Below are positions 44,691 to 53,684 of a stretch of 64,000 nucleotides of DNA, piece by piece. How positions within the stretch are numbered: the first letter of the stretch is position 1; every line of letters starts with the position of its first letter. Location of the stretch: contig NZ_LT607751.1 in assembly GCF_900090305.1 (NCBI RefSeq), positions 1 to 64,000 of the forward strand, read 5' to 3'. Below the pieces are notes generated by a model, which saw only the letters and a list, made by a program, of their open reading frames with translations, searched no databases and had not been told where the DNA came from. Both the position numbers and the translations under genes were made by a program. This stretch comes from Micromonospora siamensis. GTDB taxonomy: Bacteria > Actinomycetota > Actinomycetes > Mycobacteriales > Micromonosporaceae.

Positions 44691-45026
44691 TCAGGCCGGG
44701 TGGCCGCCGTGGCTGAGCACCGCCCGGTCGACGGCCCAGACCACGACGAGCAGGCCGGCGAGCACCGGGTGCCCGGCCAGCGCCAGCAGCAGCCCAGCCA
44801 CCAGGAAGCACGCCGCCTGCACCGCGAGCTTCGCGGGCGCCGGCAGCCGGACAGTCGCCCGGGGCGAGCAGAACACCGCCCAGACCACAGCGATCAGCAG
44901 CGGCGCACCGATCCCGGCGAGCAGCCGCACCGCCAGCCCCGCGTCCAGGGTGAAGCCCCACCAGCCGGCGGCGACGAGCATCGCCAGCTCGGCCAGGAAG
45001 GCGACGGTGAGCAGCAGACCCTTCAT
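44691..45026 (-). CDS. YrdB-family (DUF2568) small membrane protein
   Basis: The 111-residue protein has four hydrophobic segments (LLLTVAFLAELAMLVAAGWWG, LLAGIGAPLLIAVVWAVF, LAVQAACFLVAGLLLALAG, VLAGLLVVVWAVDRAV) and the conserved WG(F) and FCSPRA motifs of the YrdB/DUF2568 family. Its ATG overlaps the stop of the TetR gene (ATGA). It is the last gene of the hydrolase-TetR-YrdB operon. The function of the family is unknown. Confidence 0.85.
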   Translation of the reverse strand: MKGLLLTVAFLAELAMLVAAGWWGFTLDAGLAVRLLAGIGAPLLIAVVWAVFCSPRATVRLPAPAKLAVQAACFLVAGLLLALAGHPVLAGLLVVVWAVDRAVLSHGGHPA

Positions 45027-45598
45027 CGGGTCACCTCCGGCCAGTTGCGAAGGGCGGTGTCCAGGATGGCGACCATCTGGTCGAAGGTGCGGTCGAGGCC
45101 GCGCGGCAGGCCGAAGCCGCCGGCCACCGCCAGGGTGACGAAGCCGTGCAGGGCGCTGCGCAGGATCCGGGCCGCGTCGACGGCGTCGTCGCCGGTGAGG
45201 CCGTAGCCGCGCAGGATGGCGTAGATCGAGGCGAGCGCCCGCTCCCCCGCCGCCACGTGCTCGGGGTCGGCCGGGTCGGGCACCCGCTGGGCGGCCTGGT
45301 AGCGGCCCGGGTGCCGCTGGGCGTACGCCCGCCACGCCCCGGCCACGGCCCGCAGCGCATCCACGCCGGCCCGGCCGGCCACCGCCGTGGTCATCGCGTC
45401 GGCCAGTTCGCCGACGGCGAGCGCGGCGAGCTTCTGGTCGAGGGCGTCCGCGCCCTTGACGTGCTTGTAGAGGCTGGGCAGCGCGACGCCGAGCCGGCCG
45501 GCCAGCGCGGCCAGGGTGAGCTTGTCGTACCCGACCTCGTCGGCGAGCTCGGCGGCGGACCGGACCACGGCCTGCGGGGTCAGGCCGGCCCTAGGCAC
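45023..45598 (-). CDS. TetR/AcrR-family regulator with WHG-type C-terminal domain
   Basis: The 191-residue regulator has an N-terminal HTH (LTLAALAGRLGVALPSLYKHVKG) and a C-terminal ligand-binding domain of the TetR_C_33/WHG kind (RTFDQMVAILDTAL). It overlaps the alpha/beta hydrolase gene by 8 bp and the YrdB-like gene by 4 bp. Palindromes upstream of the hydrolase gene are likely its operators, so the operon is probably self-repressed. Confidence 0.9.
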   Translation of the reverse strand: MPRAGLTPQAVVRSAAELADEVGYDKLTLAALAGRLGVALPSLYKHVKGADALDQKLAALAVGELADAMTTAVAGRAGVDALRAVAGAWRAYAQRHPGRYQAAQRVPDPADPEHVAAGERALASIYAILRGYGLTGDDAVDAARILRSALHGFVTLAVAGGFGLPRGLDRTFDQMVAILDTALRNWPEVTR

Positions 45599-46385
45599 GG
45601 GCGGTCACCGCCAGGAACTCGACCAGGTCGGCGGCGGTGGCGTCGGGCTGGTCGGCGTACGGGTAGTGCCCGGCGTCGGCGATCATGCGCGCCTCGGCGA
45701 CGGGGAACTGCCGCCGGGCGGCCCGCGCCTCGGCGCCCGGGTCCTTGAAGTCGGGGTCCTTGGCGCCCATCAGCACCAGGACCGGCCGCCGCACCTCGCG
45801 GGAGCGATCGGTCCAGTGCGGCTCGACCGGCTTGACCACGCCGCGCACGGCGTCCATCCGGCCGCGCAGCCGGGCGACCAGCTCCTTGCGGTACGCCGCG
45901 TCGTCGGCGGGCCGGACGTCGGCGAAGCGGGTGCGGTGGAACATCCCGAACAGCCGGGGGCTGCGCAGCACCAGATCCTGCACCGCCACCAGGAATCCGT
46001 TCGGCTTGGCGACGAACGGGCCGATCTGCACGATGCCGTTGACCAGCTCGGGCGCCTCGACGGCGGCGAAGACCACGGCCGCGCCGCTGGACGAGCTGCC
46101 GACCAGGGTGGCCGGTCCGCCGTCGAGGTCGCGGACCACGGCGAGAAGGTCGGCGCCCACCTCCGCCGGGGCGTACGAGGGCCAGTGCGGGCTGGAGTCG
46201 CCGTGTCCGCGCACGTCGACGGCGGCCACCCGGTAGCCCGCGGCCACCAGCCGGGGCGTCAGGTGCCGGAAGGCGGCCCGCCACTCCCCCATGGCGTGCG
46301 CGAGGACCACCAGCGGCCCCTCGCCCTGCACCTCGTATGCGATCGTTCCGCCGTCCCGCACCACCTGGCTAATTGTCATAGCCAT
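45591..46385 (-). CDS. Alpha/beta-fold hydrolase
   Basis: The protein has about 264 residues. It shows the oxyanion region VVLAHAMGEWRAAF, the strand VAAVDVRGHGDSS, a nucleophile elbow VGSSSSGAAVV (a small-x-Ser-x-Gly variant rather than strict GxSxG), the acid region LVLMGAKDPDFKDP and the catalytic histidine DAGHYPYADQP. It may start at ATG 46385 (MAMTISQ) or ATG 46379 (MTISQ). It is first gene of a TetR-controlled operon. The substrate is unknown; the context suggests detoxification or a small-ester substrate. Confidence 0.88.
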   Translation of the reverse strand: MAMTISQVVRDGGTIAYEVQGEGPLVVLAHAMGEWRAAFRHLTPRLVAAGYRVAAVDVRGHGDSSPHWPSYAPAEVGADLLAVVRDLDGGPATLVGSSSSGAAVVFAAVEAPELVNGIVQIGPFVAKPNGFLVAVQDLVLRSPRLFGMFHRTRFADVRPADDAAYRKELVARLRGRMDAVRGVVKPVEPHWTDRSREVRRPVLVLMGAKDPDFKDPGAEARAARRQFPVAEARMIADAGHYPYADQPDATAADLVEFLAVTARA

Positions 46386-46403
46386 AAAGCTAATGCCATT
46401 AGC
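46366..46403. promoter_or_regulatory. Two palindromic operator candidates for the TetR operon
   Basis: GCTAATGCCATTAGC (46389-46403) is a perfect 7-bp inverted repeat. TGGCTA...TAGCCA (46366-46385) is a second one spanning the start codons. Both sit at the 5' end of the hydrolase-TetR-YrdB operon, in unusually AT-rich sequence, and fit autorepression by the TetR protein. Confidence 0.7.
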
Positions 46404-46484
46404 CTTCGCCGTCAAGACCCGGGAAAGCGACCGGCCCGCGCACCGCCGAGGGCGGTGAGCGGGCCGGTGGAGGCCGACGGGGGA

Positions 46485-47405
46485 CTACTTCTTGGAGATC
46501 AGCGCCCGGCCGAAGAAGGCCAGGTTCGCGGGGCGCTCGGCGAGCCGGCGCATCAGGTAGCCGTACCACTGGTCGCCGTAGGGGACGTAGGTCCGCACGG
46601 TGTAGCCCTCGCCCACCAGGCGCTGCTGCTCCTCGGGGCGGATGCCGTACAGCATCTGGAACTCGAACCGGTCCGGGCCGCGGTCGAACCAGCGGGCCCG
46701 GTCCTCGCCGATCGCGATCAGCCGGGGGTCGTGGGTGGCCAGCATCGGGTAGCCGTCGCCGGACATCAGCACGTTCAGGCAGCGCACGTACGACTTGTCC
46801 ACCTCGCGGGCGGACTGGTAGGCCACCGACTCCGGCTCCTTGTACGCGCCCTTGCAGAGCCGCACCCGCGAACCCGCCGCGGCCAGCTCCCGGCAGTCCG
46901 ACTCGGTCCGCCGCAGGTACGCCTGGAGCACCGCCCCGGTCGACGGGAAGTCCTTGCGCAGCCGGGCCAGGATGTCCAGCGTCGAGTCGGTGGTGGTGTG
47001 GTCCTCCATGTCCAGGGTGACCGTGGTGCCCGCCGCGTCGGCCGCCACGCAGATCGCCCGGGCGTTGTCGTACGCGAGTTGCTCGTCGAACATCTGCCCC
47101 AGCGCGGAGAGCTTGACGCTCACCTCGGCGGCGGGAGTGAGGCTGGCCGCGCCGAGCAGCCGCAGCAGCTTCAGGTACTCGTCCCGGGTGGCGTTGGCCT
47201 GCTCGGGGGTGACGGTGTCCTCGCCGAGGTGGTCGAGGGTGACCGCTTGGCCGTCGGCGACGAGTTCGCGGGTCGCGCGCAACGCGTCGTCGGTGCCGGC
47301 GCCGGCGACGAACCGGCGGACGACGTCCCGGGTGAACGGGGCCGTCGCGACGAGCCGCTCGACCTGGGATGACCGGGAGGCGGCGAGGATGACGGAACGG
47401 AGCAT
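46485..47405 (-). CDS. Proline dehydrogenase (FAD-dependent, monofunctional)
   Basis: The 306-residue enzyme has the TIM-barrel PRODH signatures VTLDMEDHTTTDSTLDIL, RVRLCKGAYKEPESVAYQS, FEFQMLYGIRPEEQQRL and YVPYGDQWYGYLMRRLAERP. It oxidises proline to pyrroline-5-carboxylate. No P5C dehydrogenase gene is adjacent, so it is a stand-alone enzyme. The start ATG at 47405 gives MLRSVILAASRSSQVERLV. It is divergent from the lipoprotein/ATP-grasp pair. Confidence 0.95.
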   Translation of the reverse strand: MLRSVILAASRSSQVERLVATAPFTRDVVRRFVAGAGTDDALRATRELVADGQAVTLDHLGEDTVTPEQANATRDEYLKLLRLLGAASLTPAAEVSVKLSALGQMFDEQLAYDNARAICVAADAAGTTVTLDMEDHTTTDSTLDILARLRKDFPSTGAVLQAYLRRTESDCRELAAAGSRVRLCKGAYKEPESVAYQSAREVDKSYVRCLNVLMSGDGYPMLATHDPRLIAIGEDRARWFDRGPDRFEFQMLYGIRPEEQQRLVGEGYTVRTYVPYGDQWYGYLMRRLAERPANLAFFGRALISKK

Positions 47406-47547
47406 GAGCCGAGCGTAACGCCCGCCCCGGACCCCCCGCCCGGCGGCGGCGACCAACGTCACGCACGGTGCGTCGAGGCGCACGGGCACCGGACGAACGG
47501 CCCCTCCCCGCCCCCCGTTCCTGGCGCGGATCGGCTACAACGATCAC

Positions 47548-47817
47548 GTGGAACGACACCCCCGACGCCGGCTCCGGTCGGCCACCGTGCAGCTCGGCGC
47601 GCTGACCGCCCTGGCGCTGGCCCTCTCCGGCTGCAACCTGACCGACGACGACGATGACGACTGCGCGCTCGGTCCGGCCGGGGGCGGCGCCGACACCGTG
47701 GCGCTGGCGCTGCGGGTCCCCGCGCCGTCGGCCGCCCGGGACACCCCCGCCCCGGCCGCCGCGGCGCTGCCCGAGCGCGGCGGGTTCGGCACCCACCTCG
47801 CCTCCTGCGGCGGCTGA
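47548..47817 (+). CDS. Small putative lipoprotein preceding the ATP-grasp gene
   Basis: The 89-residue product has a signal sequence with lipobox (LGALTALALALSGC), then an acidic run of six aspartates immediately after the modified cysteine, and a short Pro/Ala-rich tail. Its stop codon is one base before the ATG of the glutathionylspermidine-synthase-like gene, so the two are coupled. The arrangement recalls the E. coli ygiB-ygiC pair, where a small lipoprotein precedes an ATP-grasp ligase. The function is unknown. Confidence 0.7.
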   Translation: MERHPRRRLRSATVQLGALTALALALSGCNLTDDDDDDCALGPAGGGADTVALALRVPAPSAARDTPAPAAAALPERGGFGTHLASCGG

Positions 47818-47818
47818 G

Positions 47819-48985
47819 ATGCGCCGCGAGGCGGTCACCCCCCGCCCGGACTGGGACGCCACCATCCGCTCCCAGGGCCTGGTGTACGTCGACACCGAAC
47901 TCCCCGACGGCGAGATCATGTCGTACTGGGACGAGACCGCGGCGTACGCGTTCGACCTCGACGAGGTGCTCCGGCTGGAGGAGGCGACCGAGGAGCTGCA
48001 CCGGATGTGCGTGGCCGCCGCCGAGCACGTGGTGGCCCGCGGCCGGTACGCCGAGTTCGGCATCCCGGCCTGGGCCGCCGAGGCGGTCGCCCGCTCGCTG
48101 CGGGAGGGCCCGCCCAGCCTGTACGGCCGCTTCGACCTGCGCTACGACGGCTCCTGGCCGCCCAAGCTGCTGGAGTACAACGCCGACACCCCCACCTCGC
48201 TGGTCGAGGCGGCCATCGTGCAGTGGTTCTGGCTGGAGGACACCCGCCCGGAGGCGGACCAGTGGAACAGCCTGCACGAGCGGCTGGTCGGCGCGTGGGC
48301 GAAGATCGGCGCCGGCCTGCACGACCGGCGGGTGCACGTGGTCTGGTCGAACGAGGAGGAGTCCGGCGAGGACCAGATGACCGCCGGCTACCTGGCCGAG
48401 ACCGCCCGCCAGGCGGGGCTGGCCGCCGAGCTGCTGCCGATCCAGGAGATCGGCTGGGACGGGCGGCGCTTCGTCGACGCCGCCGACGCGCCGGTCACCA
48501 CCTGCTTCAAGCTCTATCCGTGGGAGTGGATGCTGGCCGAGCCGTACGGCCCGCCGGCGCTCGACCCGGGCACCCCGACCACCTGGATCGAACCGGCCTG
48601 GAAGCTGCTGCTGTCGAACAAGGCGCTGCTCGCCGTCCTCTGGGAGCTGTATCCGGGGCACGAGTACCTGCTGCCGGCGTACCTGGACTCGCCCCGCGGC
48701 ATGACCGGGTACGTGGCGAAGCCGCTGCTGGGCCGGGAGGGCGGCTCGGTCCGGATCGTCACCGGCGGTGAGGAGATCACCAATCCGGGGATCTACGGCG
48801 ACGAGGGCTACTGCTATCAGGAGTTCCGGGCGCTGCCCGAGTTCGCCGGGAACCGTACGGTGCTGGGCAGCTGGATCGTCGACGGCGAGGCGGCCGGGCT
48901 CGGGGTACGGGAGAGCGAGAGCCTGATCACCGACGGCTACGCCCGGTTCCTGCCGCACTACATCGACGCGCCGCGTGTCCCGTGA
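47819..48985 (+). CDS. Glutathionylspermidine synthase-family ATP-grasp protein
   Basis: The 388-residue protein matches the C-terminal synthetase domain of GSP synthase: YGRFDLRYDG, PKLLEYNADTPTSLVEA, WIEPAWKLLLSNKALLAVLW, YVAKPLLGREGGSV (ATP-binding lysine) and GSWIVDGEAAGLGVRES. It lacks an amidase domain, like YgiC/YjfC. The organism probably uses mycothiol rather than glutathione, so the true substrate, probably an amino-group acceptor ligated to a peptide-like acid, is unknown. Confidence 0.88.
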   Translation: MRREAVTPRPDWDATIRSQGLVYVDTELPDGEIMSYWDETAAYAFDLDEVLRLEEATEELHRMCVAAAEHVVARGRYAEFGIPAWAAEAVARSLREGPPSLYGRFDLRYDGSWPPKLLEYNADTPTSLVEAAIVQWFWLEDTRPEADQWNSLHERLVGAWAKIGAGLHDRRVHVVWSNEEESGEDQMTAGYLAETARQAGLAAELLPIQEIGWDGRRFVDAADAPVTTCFKLYPWEWMLAEPYGPPALDPGTPTTWIEPAWKLLLSNKALLAVLWELYPGHEYLLPAYLDSPRGMTGYVAKPLLGREGGSVRIVTGGEEITNPGIYGDEGYCYQEFRALPEFAGNRTVLGSWIVDGEAAGLGVRESESLITDGYARFLPHYIDAPRVP

Positions 48986-49004
48986 GTCGTCTACCGTTGG
49001 TGGC

Positions 49005-49541
49005 GTGAACTTCGACGCGTACGCCCGGACCGGGGTCGACCTCGTCAACGCCAGGCTGGACGACCTCGACGCCCTGCGGGCCCTCTTCCCCGACGAGAAC
49101 GCGTGGATGCGCGACGAGGTCGCCGAGCGCGACCTGGCGACGTTCCGGCGGGCGCAGAAGCGCCTCCGCGACATCTTCGAGTACGGCACCTCCGGGCGCG
49201 ACGCCGAGGCGGTGGCGGAGCTGAACGCCCTGCTGGAGGCGTACCCGGTGCAGCCGCGCATCTCCGGCCACGACTCCAGCGACTGGCACATGCACGTGAC
49301 CAGCCGGGGTTCGTCGGTGAGCGCGGAATACCTGGCCGGCGCGGCCTGGGGGCTGTCGGTGTGGCTGTGTGAATACGGCAGCGCCCGGTTCGGGGTCTGC
49401 GCCGACGAGCGCTGCGGCAACGTCTACCTGGACACGTCCTCGAACTGCTGCCGCCGCTTCTGCTCCGAGCGCTGCGCCACCCGCTCCCACGTCGCCGCCC
49501 ACCGCGCCCGCAAACGCGCCGCCACCCTCACCCCCGCCTAA
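49005..49541 (+). CDS. CGNR zinc-finger protein (ABATE-domain regulator)
   Basis: The 178-residue protein has an N-terminal ABATE-type domain and a C-terminal CGNR zinc finger: FGVCADERCGNVYLDTSSN followed by CCRRFCSERCATRSHVAAHRARK, with the paired cysteines and the variant CGNV. It is probably a transcriptional regulator. The GTG start at 49005 follows GTTGGTGGC without a clear Shine-Dalgarno. It starts 20 bp after the ATP-grasp gene. Confidence 0.88.
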   Translation: MNFDAYARTGVDLVNARLDDLDALRALFPDENAWMRDEVAERDLATFRRAQKRLRDIFEYGTSGRDAEAVAELNALLEAYPVQPRISGHDSSDWHMHVTSRGSSVSAEYLAGAAWGLSVWLCEYGSARFGVCADERCGNVYLDTSSNCCRRFCSERCATRSHVAAHRARKRAATLTPA

Positions 49542-49577
49542 CCCCCCACCCCAACCCACCCCACCGCCCGCCGCCCC

Positions 49578-49594
49578 GTTGATCATGAAGTTGT
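49578..49594. repeat. Left arm of a 17-bp inverted repeat flanking the IS30 element
   Basis: GTTGATCATGAAGTTGT is the exact reverse complement of 50774-50790. The two arms look like halves of an intergenic palindromic (REP-like) element into whose loop the IS30-type element has inserted. Confidence 0.7.
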
Positions 49595-50773
49595 CACCAC
49601 GACACGCCGGGCGGGGTCAAGGGGTGAGTGCAATCGTTAGGCGGTGATGAGGTGAGCCAGACGCTGGGCTGGGGTGTTCCAGTCCAGCGTCTGTCGGGGG
49701 CGGGTGTTGAGTTCGTGGGCGACCTCGTCCAAGCCGTTCTGGTCGATGGTGCGGAAGTCGTAGCTGCTCTTGGGGAAGTACTGGCGTAGCAGCCCGTTGG
49801 TGTTTTCGTTGGTGCCGCGTTGCCAGGGGCTGTGGGGGTCGCAGAAGTAGACCGGGCAGCCGGTGGCGACGGTGAACACGGGGTGGGTGGCCATTTCCAC
49901 GCCTTGGTCCCAGGTCAGCGACCGGCGCAGGTGCGTGGGCATGCGGGTGGCCAGGTTGGTGAGCACACCGATGACGGCTTCGCTGTCGCGGCCGTGGGGT
50001 AGGGCGCCGAGCATCACGTAACGGGTGGCTCGTTCCACCAGGGTCACGATCGCTGAGGCGCCGGCCTTGCCGATGACCAGGTCACCTTCCCAGTGCCCGG
50101 GCACCGCCCGGTCGGTGACCTCCGCGGGCCGGGTGCTGATGTGCAGGTCTGCGATCCAGGGCCGCCGACGGCGAGCGGCGCCCGCGGCACGTGACTGCGG
50201 ACGCCGCTGGGTGCGTCCCGACCGTAGCGCTACCTGCCGGGTCAACTCGGCCCTCAGATTGCCTCGCGACTGCACGTAGATCGCCTGGTAGATCGTCTCG
50301 TGGGACACCTGCAACTCCGGCCGGTCGGCGAACGTGGTCCGCAACCACGCGGCGATCTGCTTCGGAGACCACCTACGGGCCAGTTTCCCCGCCACCACCT
50401 GCCGCAGCCGCGTACCGACCGCCAGCTTCGCCCTCGCCGGCCGCCGCCTGGCCGCGTCAGCCCGCCGCTGCGCCCACTGCGCCTGATAACCCCACCGATA
50501 CGGGCGGCGCCCCCGCCCATGCGGCAGTGACCGCCCCAGCGGGTTCTTCGTCCCGTGCCGCGCACTGTTGTTCCGCGCCACCTCCCGCGACACCGTGCAC
50601 ACCGGCACCCCGAGAACCCCCGCGATCTGCGAGATCGTCCGACCAACCCCCCACAGATGCTCCAACACCTGCCGATGCCCGAACGTCAACACACCCGGCC
50701 TCGCCACCAGCACCTCCAGCCCAACCAAGATCAGTTGCACTGAAGCCTAGAAACCGCCCCGATGCCGCCGACA
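49595..50773 (-). mobile_element. IS30-family insertion sequence
   Basis: This is the segment between the two 17-bp palindrome arms. It contains one transposase gene. Imperfect inverted termini sharing AGTGCAA are visible at 49625-49631 and, inverted, at 50735-50741. The exact IS ends were not determined and lie within a few tens of bases of the arms. Confidence 0.7.
49637..50740 (-). CDS. IS30-family transposase
   Basis: The 367-residue transposase is intact. It has an N-terminal HTH (VGRTISQIAGVLGVPVCTVSREVAR), a helical region, and a DDE catalytic domain: GHWEGDLVIG with the first aspartate, LTWDQGVEMA with the second, and FCDPHSPWQRGTNENTNGLL with the glutamate. The C-terminus LNTRPRQTLDWNTPAQRL is typical of IS30. 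The GTG start overlaps the terminal repeat. The element appears complete and recent. Confidence 0.95.
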   Translation of the reverse strand: MQLILVGLEVLVARPGVLTFGHRQVLEHLWGVGRTISQIAGVLGVPVCTVSREVARNNSARHGTKNPLGRSLPHGRGRRPYRWGYQAQWAQRRADAARRRPARAKLAVGTRLRQVVAGKLARRWSPKQIAAWLRTTFADRPELQVSHETIYQAIYVQSRGNLRAELTRQVALRSGRTQRRPQSRAAGAARRRRPWIADLHISTRPAEVTDRAVPGHWEGDLVIGKAGASAIVTLVERATRYVMLGALPHGRDSEAVIGVLTNLATRMPTHLRRSLTWDQGVEMATHPVFTVATGCPVYFCDPHSPWQRGTNENTNGLLRQYFPKSSYDFRTIDQNGLDEVAHELNTRPRQTLDWNTPAQRLAHLITA

Positions 50774-50790
50774 ACAACTTCATGATCAAC
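50774..50790. repeat. Right arm of the 17-bp inverted repeat flanking the IS30 element
   Basis: ACAACTTCATGATCAAC is the exact reverse complement of 49578-49594. Confidence 0.7.
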
Positions 50791-50825
50791 GCGGCCAGGC
50801 GCCGCGGGGGGCCGGGGCCGGGGGG

Positions 50826-51638
50826 TTAGGCGTTTAGGGGGGAGGGGGTGGTGAGGTTGGTTCTGGCGAACTCCAGGGACTCGCGCAGGTCGGCTTCGCG
50901 GACGGCGCGACTCTTGGCGCCTCTCGTGGTGACCTCCACGGCGACCGAGCCGGTGAAGCCGCGGCCGGCCAGCGAGCGGAGCAGCTCGGCGCAGGGCTGG
51001 CCGCCGCGGCCCGGGACCAGGTGTTCGTCGCGGCCCTCGCCGGTGCCGTCACCCAGGTGGACGTGCGCCAGCGCGTCGCCCATCCGGTCGGCCATCGCCA
51101 GCGCGTCGGTGTGCGAGGCGGCGCAGTGCGACAGGTCCAGCGTGTAGGAGGAGTAGCCGGTCTCGGTCGGGTCCCAGCCCGGCACGTACGGGACGAACTG
51201 CCGGCCGGCCATCCGCACCGGGTACATGTTCTCCACGGCGAAGCGCAGCCCGCTGAACCGCTCCTCGATCTCGGCCAACCCCTCGGCGAAGCCGCGGGCG
51301 TAGTCGCGCTGCCAGGTGAACGGCGGGTGCACCACCACGGTCGGCGCGCCCAGCGTCTCGGCCAGCTCCGCCGAGCGGCGCAGCCGCTCCCACGGGTCGG
51401 GGCTCCACACCCGCTGGGTGACCAGCAGGCAGGGGGCGTGCACCGAGAGCACCGGCATTCCGTAGTGCTCGGAGAGGCCGCGCAGCGCCCCGGCGTCCTG
51501 GCTCACCGCGTCGGTCCAGACCATCACCTCGATGCCGTCGTAGCCGACCGCGGCGGCCAGCTGGAAGGCCGCCGCGGTCCGCTCGGGGAAGACCGAGGAC
51601 GTGGAGAGGAGCACCGGGACGTGGGAAGTCACATCCAT
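50826..51638 (-). CDS. Sugar phosphate isomerase/epimerase (xylose isomerase-like TIM barrel)
   Basis: The 270-residue protein has the AP endonuclease 2/xylose isomerase-like fold: [36 protein letters not shown] (metal-ligand glutamate), [28 protein letters not shown] and VAVEVTTRG. It precedes (downstream of) the ppx gene on the same strand, as Rv0498 does in mycobacteria. The substrate is unknown. The IS30 element is inserted just downstream. Confidence 0.87.
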   Translation of the reverse strand: MDVTSHVPVLLSTSSVFPERTAAAFQLAAAVGYDGIEVMVWTDAVSQDAGALRGLSEHYGMPVLSVHAPCLLVTQRVWSPDPWERLRRSAELAETLGAPTVVVHPPFTWQRDYARGFAEGLAEIEERFSGLRFAVENMYPVRMAGRQFVPYVPGWDPTETGYSSYTLDLSHCAASHTDALAMADRMGDALAHVHLGDGTGEGRDEHLVPGRGGQPCAELLRSLAGRGFTGSVAVEVTTRGAKSRAVREADLRESLEFARTNLTTPSPLNA

Positions 51639-51707
51639 CAGGGTAACCGGGGCCGCGAACGGACACCGTGACGAGTCACCGCAAAGCGCCCGTACCCGCC
51701 GGCCATG

Positions 51708-52652
51708 TCACTTCGGTTCGAGCTGGTCAAGCCGGCGCAGGATGACCCCCTCGCGCAGCGCCCACGGGCAGATGTCCAGCGCCTCGACGTCCAGCCGGCG
51801 CAGCACCGCCTCGGCGACCACGGCGCCGGCCAGCAACTGGTGGGCCCGGCCCGCGCTCACCCCCTCCAGCTCCGGCAGCTGGGCCGGCGGGATGTGCCGG
51901 ATGAAACCCATCACCTGCCGCAGCCCGGTCCGGGTCAGGCTGCGCCGGGCCCACAGGCCCGCGCCGGAGGGCGCCGCGCCGGCCAGCCGGGCCAGTGTCC
52001 GGAACGTCTTCGAGGTGGCCACCGGCCGCTCCCAGCCCACTGCGGCGAGCTTCTCCACCACCGGGTCGAGCAGCTCGTCGACGTACTCCCGAAGCTCCTG
52101 CACCGCATCGGCGGACGGCGGCACCAGGCCGGACGGGTCGACCCGCAGCCGCTCCCGGCTGAGCCGGCCGGCGCCCAACGGCAGCGACTCGGCCACCTCC
52201 GGTTCCTCGTCGATCCCCGCCGCCAGCTCCAGCGAGCCACCGCCGATGTCGAGCACCAGCAGCCGGCCGGCGGACCAACCGAACCACCGCCGGACCGCCA
52301 GGAACGTCATCCGCGCCTCGTCCGCACCGGGCAGCACCTCCAGGCGTACGCCGGTGGCGTCCCGGACCCGGGCCAGCACCTCGGCCGCGTTGGTGGCGTC
52401 CCGGACCGCGGACGTCGCGAAGGCGATCAGGTCCTCCGCGCCGTGTCCGGTGGCGGCGGCCCGGGCCATCCCGACCGCCTCGACCAGGCTGTCCGCGCCG
52501 GCCTCGGTCAGCGCCCCGTCCGGGCCGATCTGTTCGGCCAGGCGCAGCACCACCTTCTCCGAGTGGGCCGGCCAGGGGTGGGCGCCGTGGTGGGCGTCGA
52601 CCACCAGCAGGTGGACGGTGTTGGAACCGACGTCGAGGACTCCCAGTCGCAT
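51708..52652 (-). CDS. ppx: Ppx/GppA exopolyphosphatase-family phosphatase
   Basis: The 314-residue protein has the actin-like ATPase-fold signatures [17 protein letters not shown] (N-terminal phosphate loop) and [16 protein letters not shown], and catalytic-type [10 protein letters not shown]. The short length without an HD domain matches actinobacterial Ppx1 (Rv0496), which hydrolyses polyphosphate. Neighbours (TIM-barrel isomerase, Cys-rich protein, PhoP/PhoR system) are conserved and link it to phosphate metabolism. Confidence 0.92.
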   Translation of the reverse strand: MRLGVLDVGSNTVHLLVVDAHHGAHPWPAHSEKVVLRLAEQIGPDGALTEAGADSLVEAVGMARAAATGHGAEDLIAFATSAVRDATNAAEVLARVRDATGVRLEVLPGADEARMTFLAVRRWFGWSAGRLLVLDIGGGSLELAAGIDEEPEVAESLPLGAGRLSRERLRVDPSGLVPPSADAVQELREYVDELLDPVVEKLAAVGWERPVATSKTFRTLARLAGAAPSGAGLWARRSLTRTGLRQVMGFIRHIPPAQLPELEGVSAGRAHQLLAGAVVAEAVLRRLDVEALDICPWALREGVILRRLDQLEPK

Positions 52653-52726
52653 GTGACCGACCCTAGGGCCAATGTGTTTCGTCGGCTCGCCGGCCGACCG
52701 GGGTCACCCCGCGTACGCTGGTCCGG

Positions 52727-53533
52727 GTGACGAGCCAGGTGGAGCTGCGGGTGCTGGTGGACGACCCCGACGACCCGCGCAGTCGGGAGGTCGGGCTGGA
52801 CTTCCCCCGGGAGTGGATCGAGTTCGTCGACCCGGCCGACGAGCGGCACGTGGTCCGCGCCGACCTGACCTGGCTGCTGTCCCGCTGGACGTGCGTCTTC
52901 GGCAAGGGCTGCCACGGCATCGTCGCCGGCCGCGCCGCCGACGGCTGCTGCTCGCACGGCGCGTTCTTCACCGACGCCGACGACGAGAAGCGGGTCCGGG
53001 CGGCGGTCAAGCGGCTCACCCCGCAGACCTGGCAGCACTTCCGCAAGGGGTTCAAGAACTGGACCGAGGAGGACACGGTCGACGGCAAGACCCCGGCCCG
53101 GCGGACCGCCACCCGCAGCGAGGACGCGCCGTGCGTCTTCCTCAACGACGCCGACTTCCCTGCCGGCGGCGGCTGCGCCCTGCACGCGCAGGCGCTGCGC
53201 GACGGGGTGCACCCGCTGGAATACAAGCCGGACGTCTGCTGGCAGCTGCCGGTCCGCCGGGACCAGGAGTGGCACACCCGGCCGGACAACACCAAGGTGC
53301 TGATCTCGACGCTGGCCGAGTTCGACCGGCGCGGCTGGGGCGCCGGCGGGCACGACCTGGACTGGTGGTGCACCTCCTCGACCGACGCGCACGTCGGCGC
53401 CGAGCCGATGTACGTCTCGTACTCACCGGAGCTGACCGCGCTGGTCGGCGCGCCCGCGTACGCGAAGCTGGCCGAGCTGTGCGCGGCCCGGCTGCGCCAG
53501 GGCCAGATCGCCCCCCACCCGGCCAGCCGGTAG
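52727..53533 (+). CDS. Conserved Cys-rich protein of unknown function (Rv0495c-like)
   Basis: The 268-residue protein contains many conserved cysteines ([46 protein letters not shown]), suggesting a metal or iron-sulphur site similar to YkgJ/DUF3109-type proteins. It is divergent from ppx with about 75 bp between. The same neighbour is found in mycobacteria (Rv0495c). No biochemical function is assigned. Confidence 0.85.
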   Translation: MTSQVELRVLVDDPDDPRSREVGLDFPREWIEFVDPADERHVVRADLTWLLSRWTCVFGKGCHGIVAGRAADGCCSHGAFFTDADDEKRVRAAVKRLTPQTWQHFRKGFKNWTEEDTVDGKTPARRTATRSEDAPCVFLNDADFPAGGGCALHAQALRDGVHPLEYKPDVCWQLPVRRDQEWHTRPDNTKVLISTLAEFDRRGWGAGGHDLDWWCTSSTDAHVGAEPMYVSYSPELTALVGAPAYAKLAELCAARLRQGQIAPHPASR

Positions 53534-53684
53534 GCGTTCAGTCCGGGCGGTGCAGGCGGGTGGCGGCGACCGCCGCCCCGGCCAGCCCCGTCGCCGTGCC
53601 GCTCCACCTGGCTCGCCTGAGGTGCAAGGAAGCGACCCCTCGCAACGCTTTCGGCACAGCCGGGGCCCTTCTTGACCACCCGGG

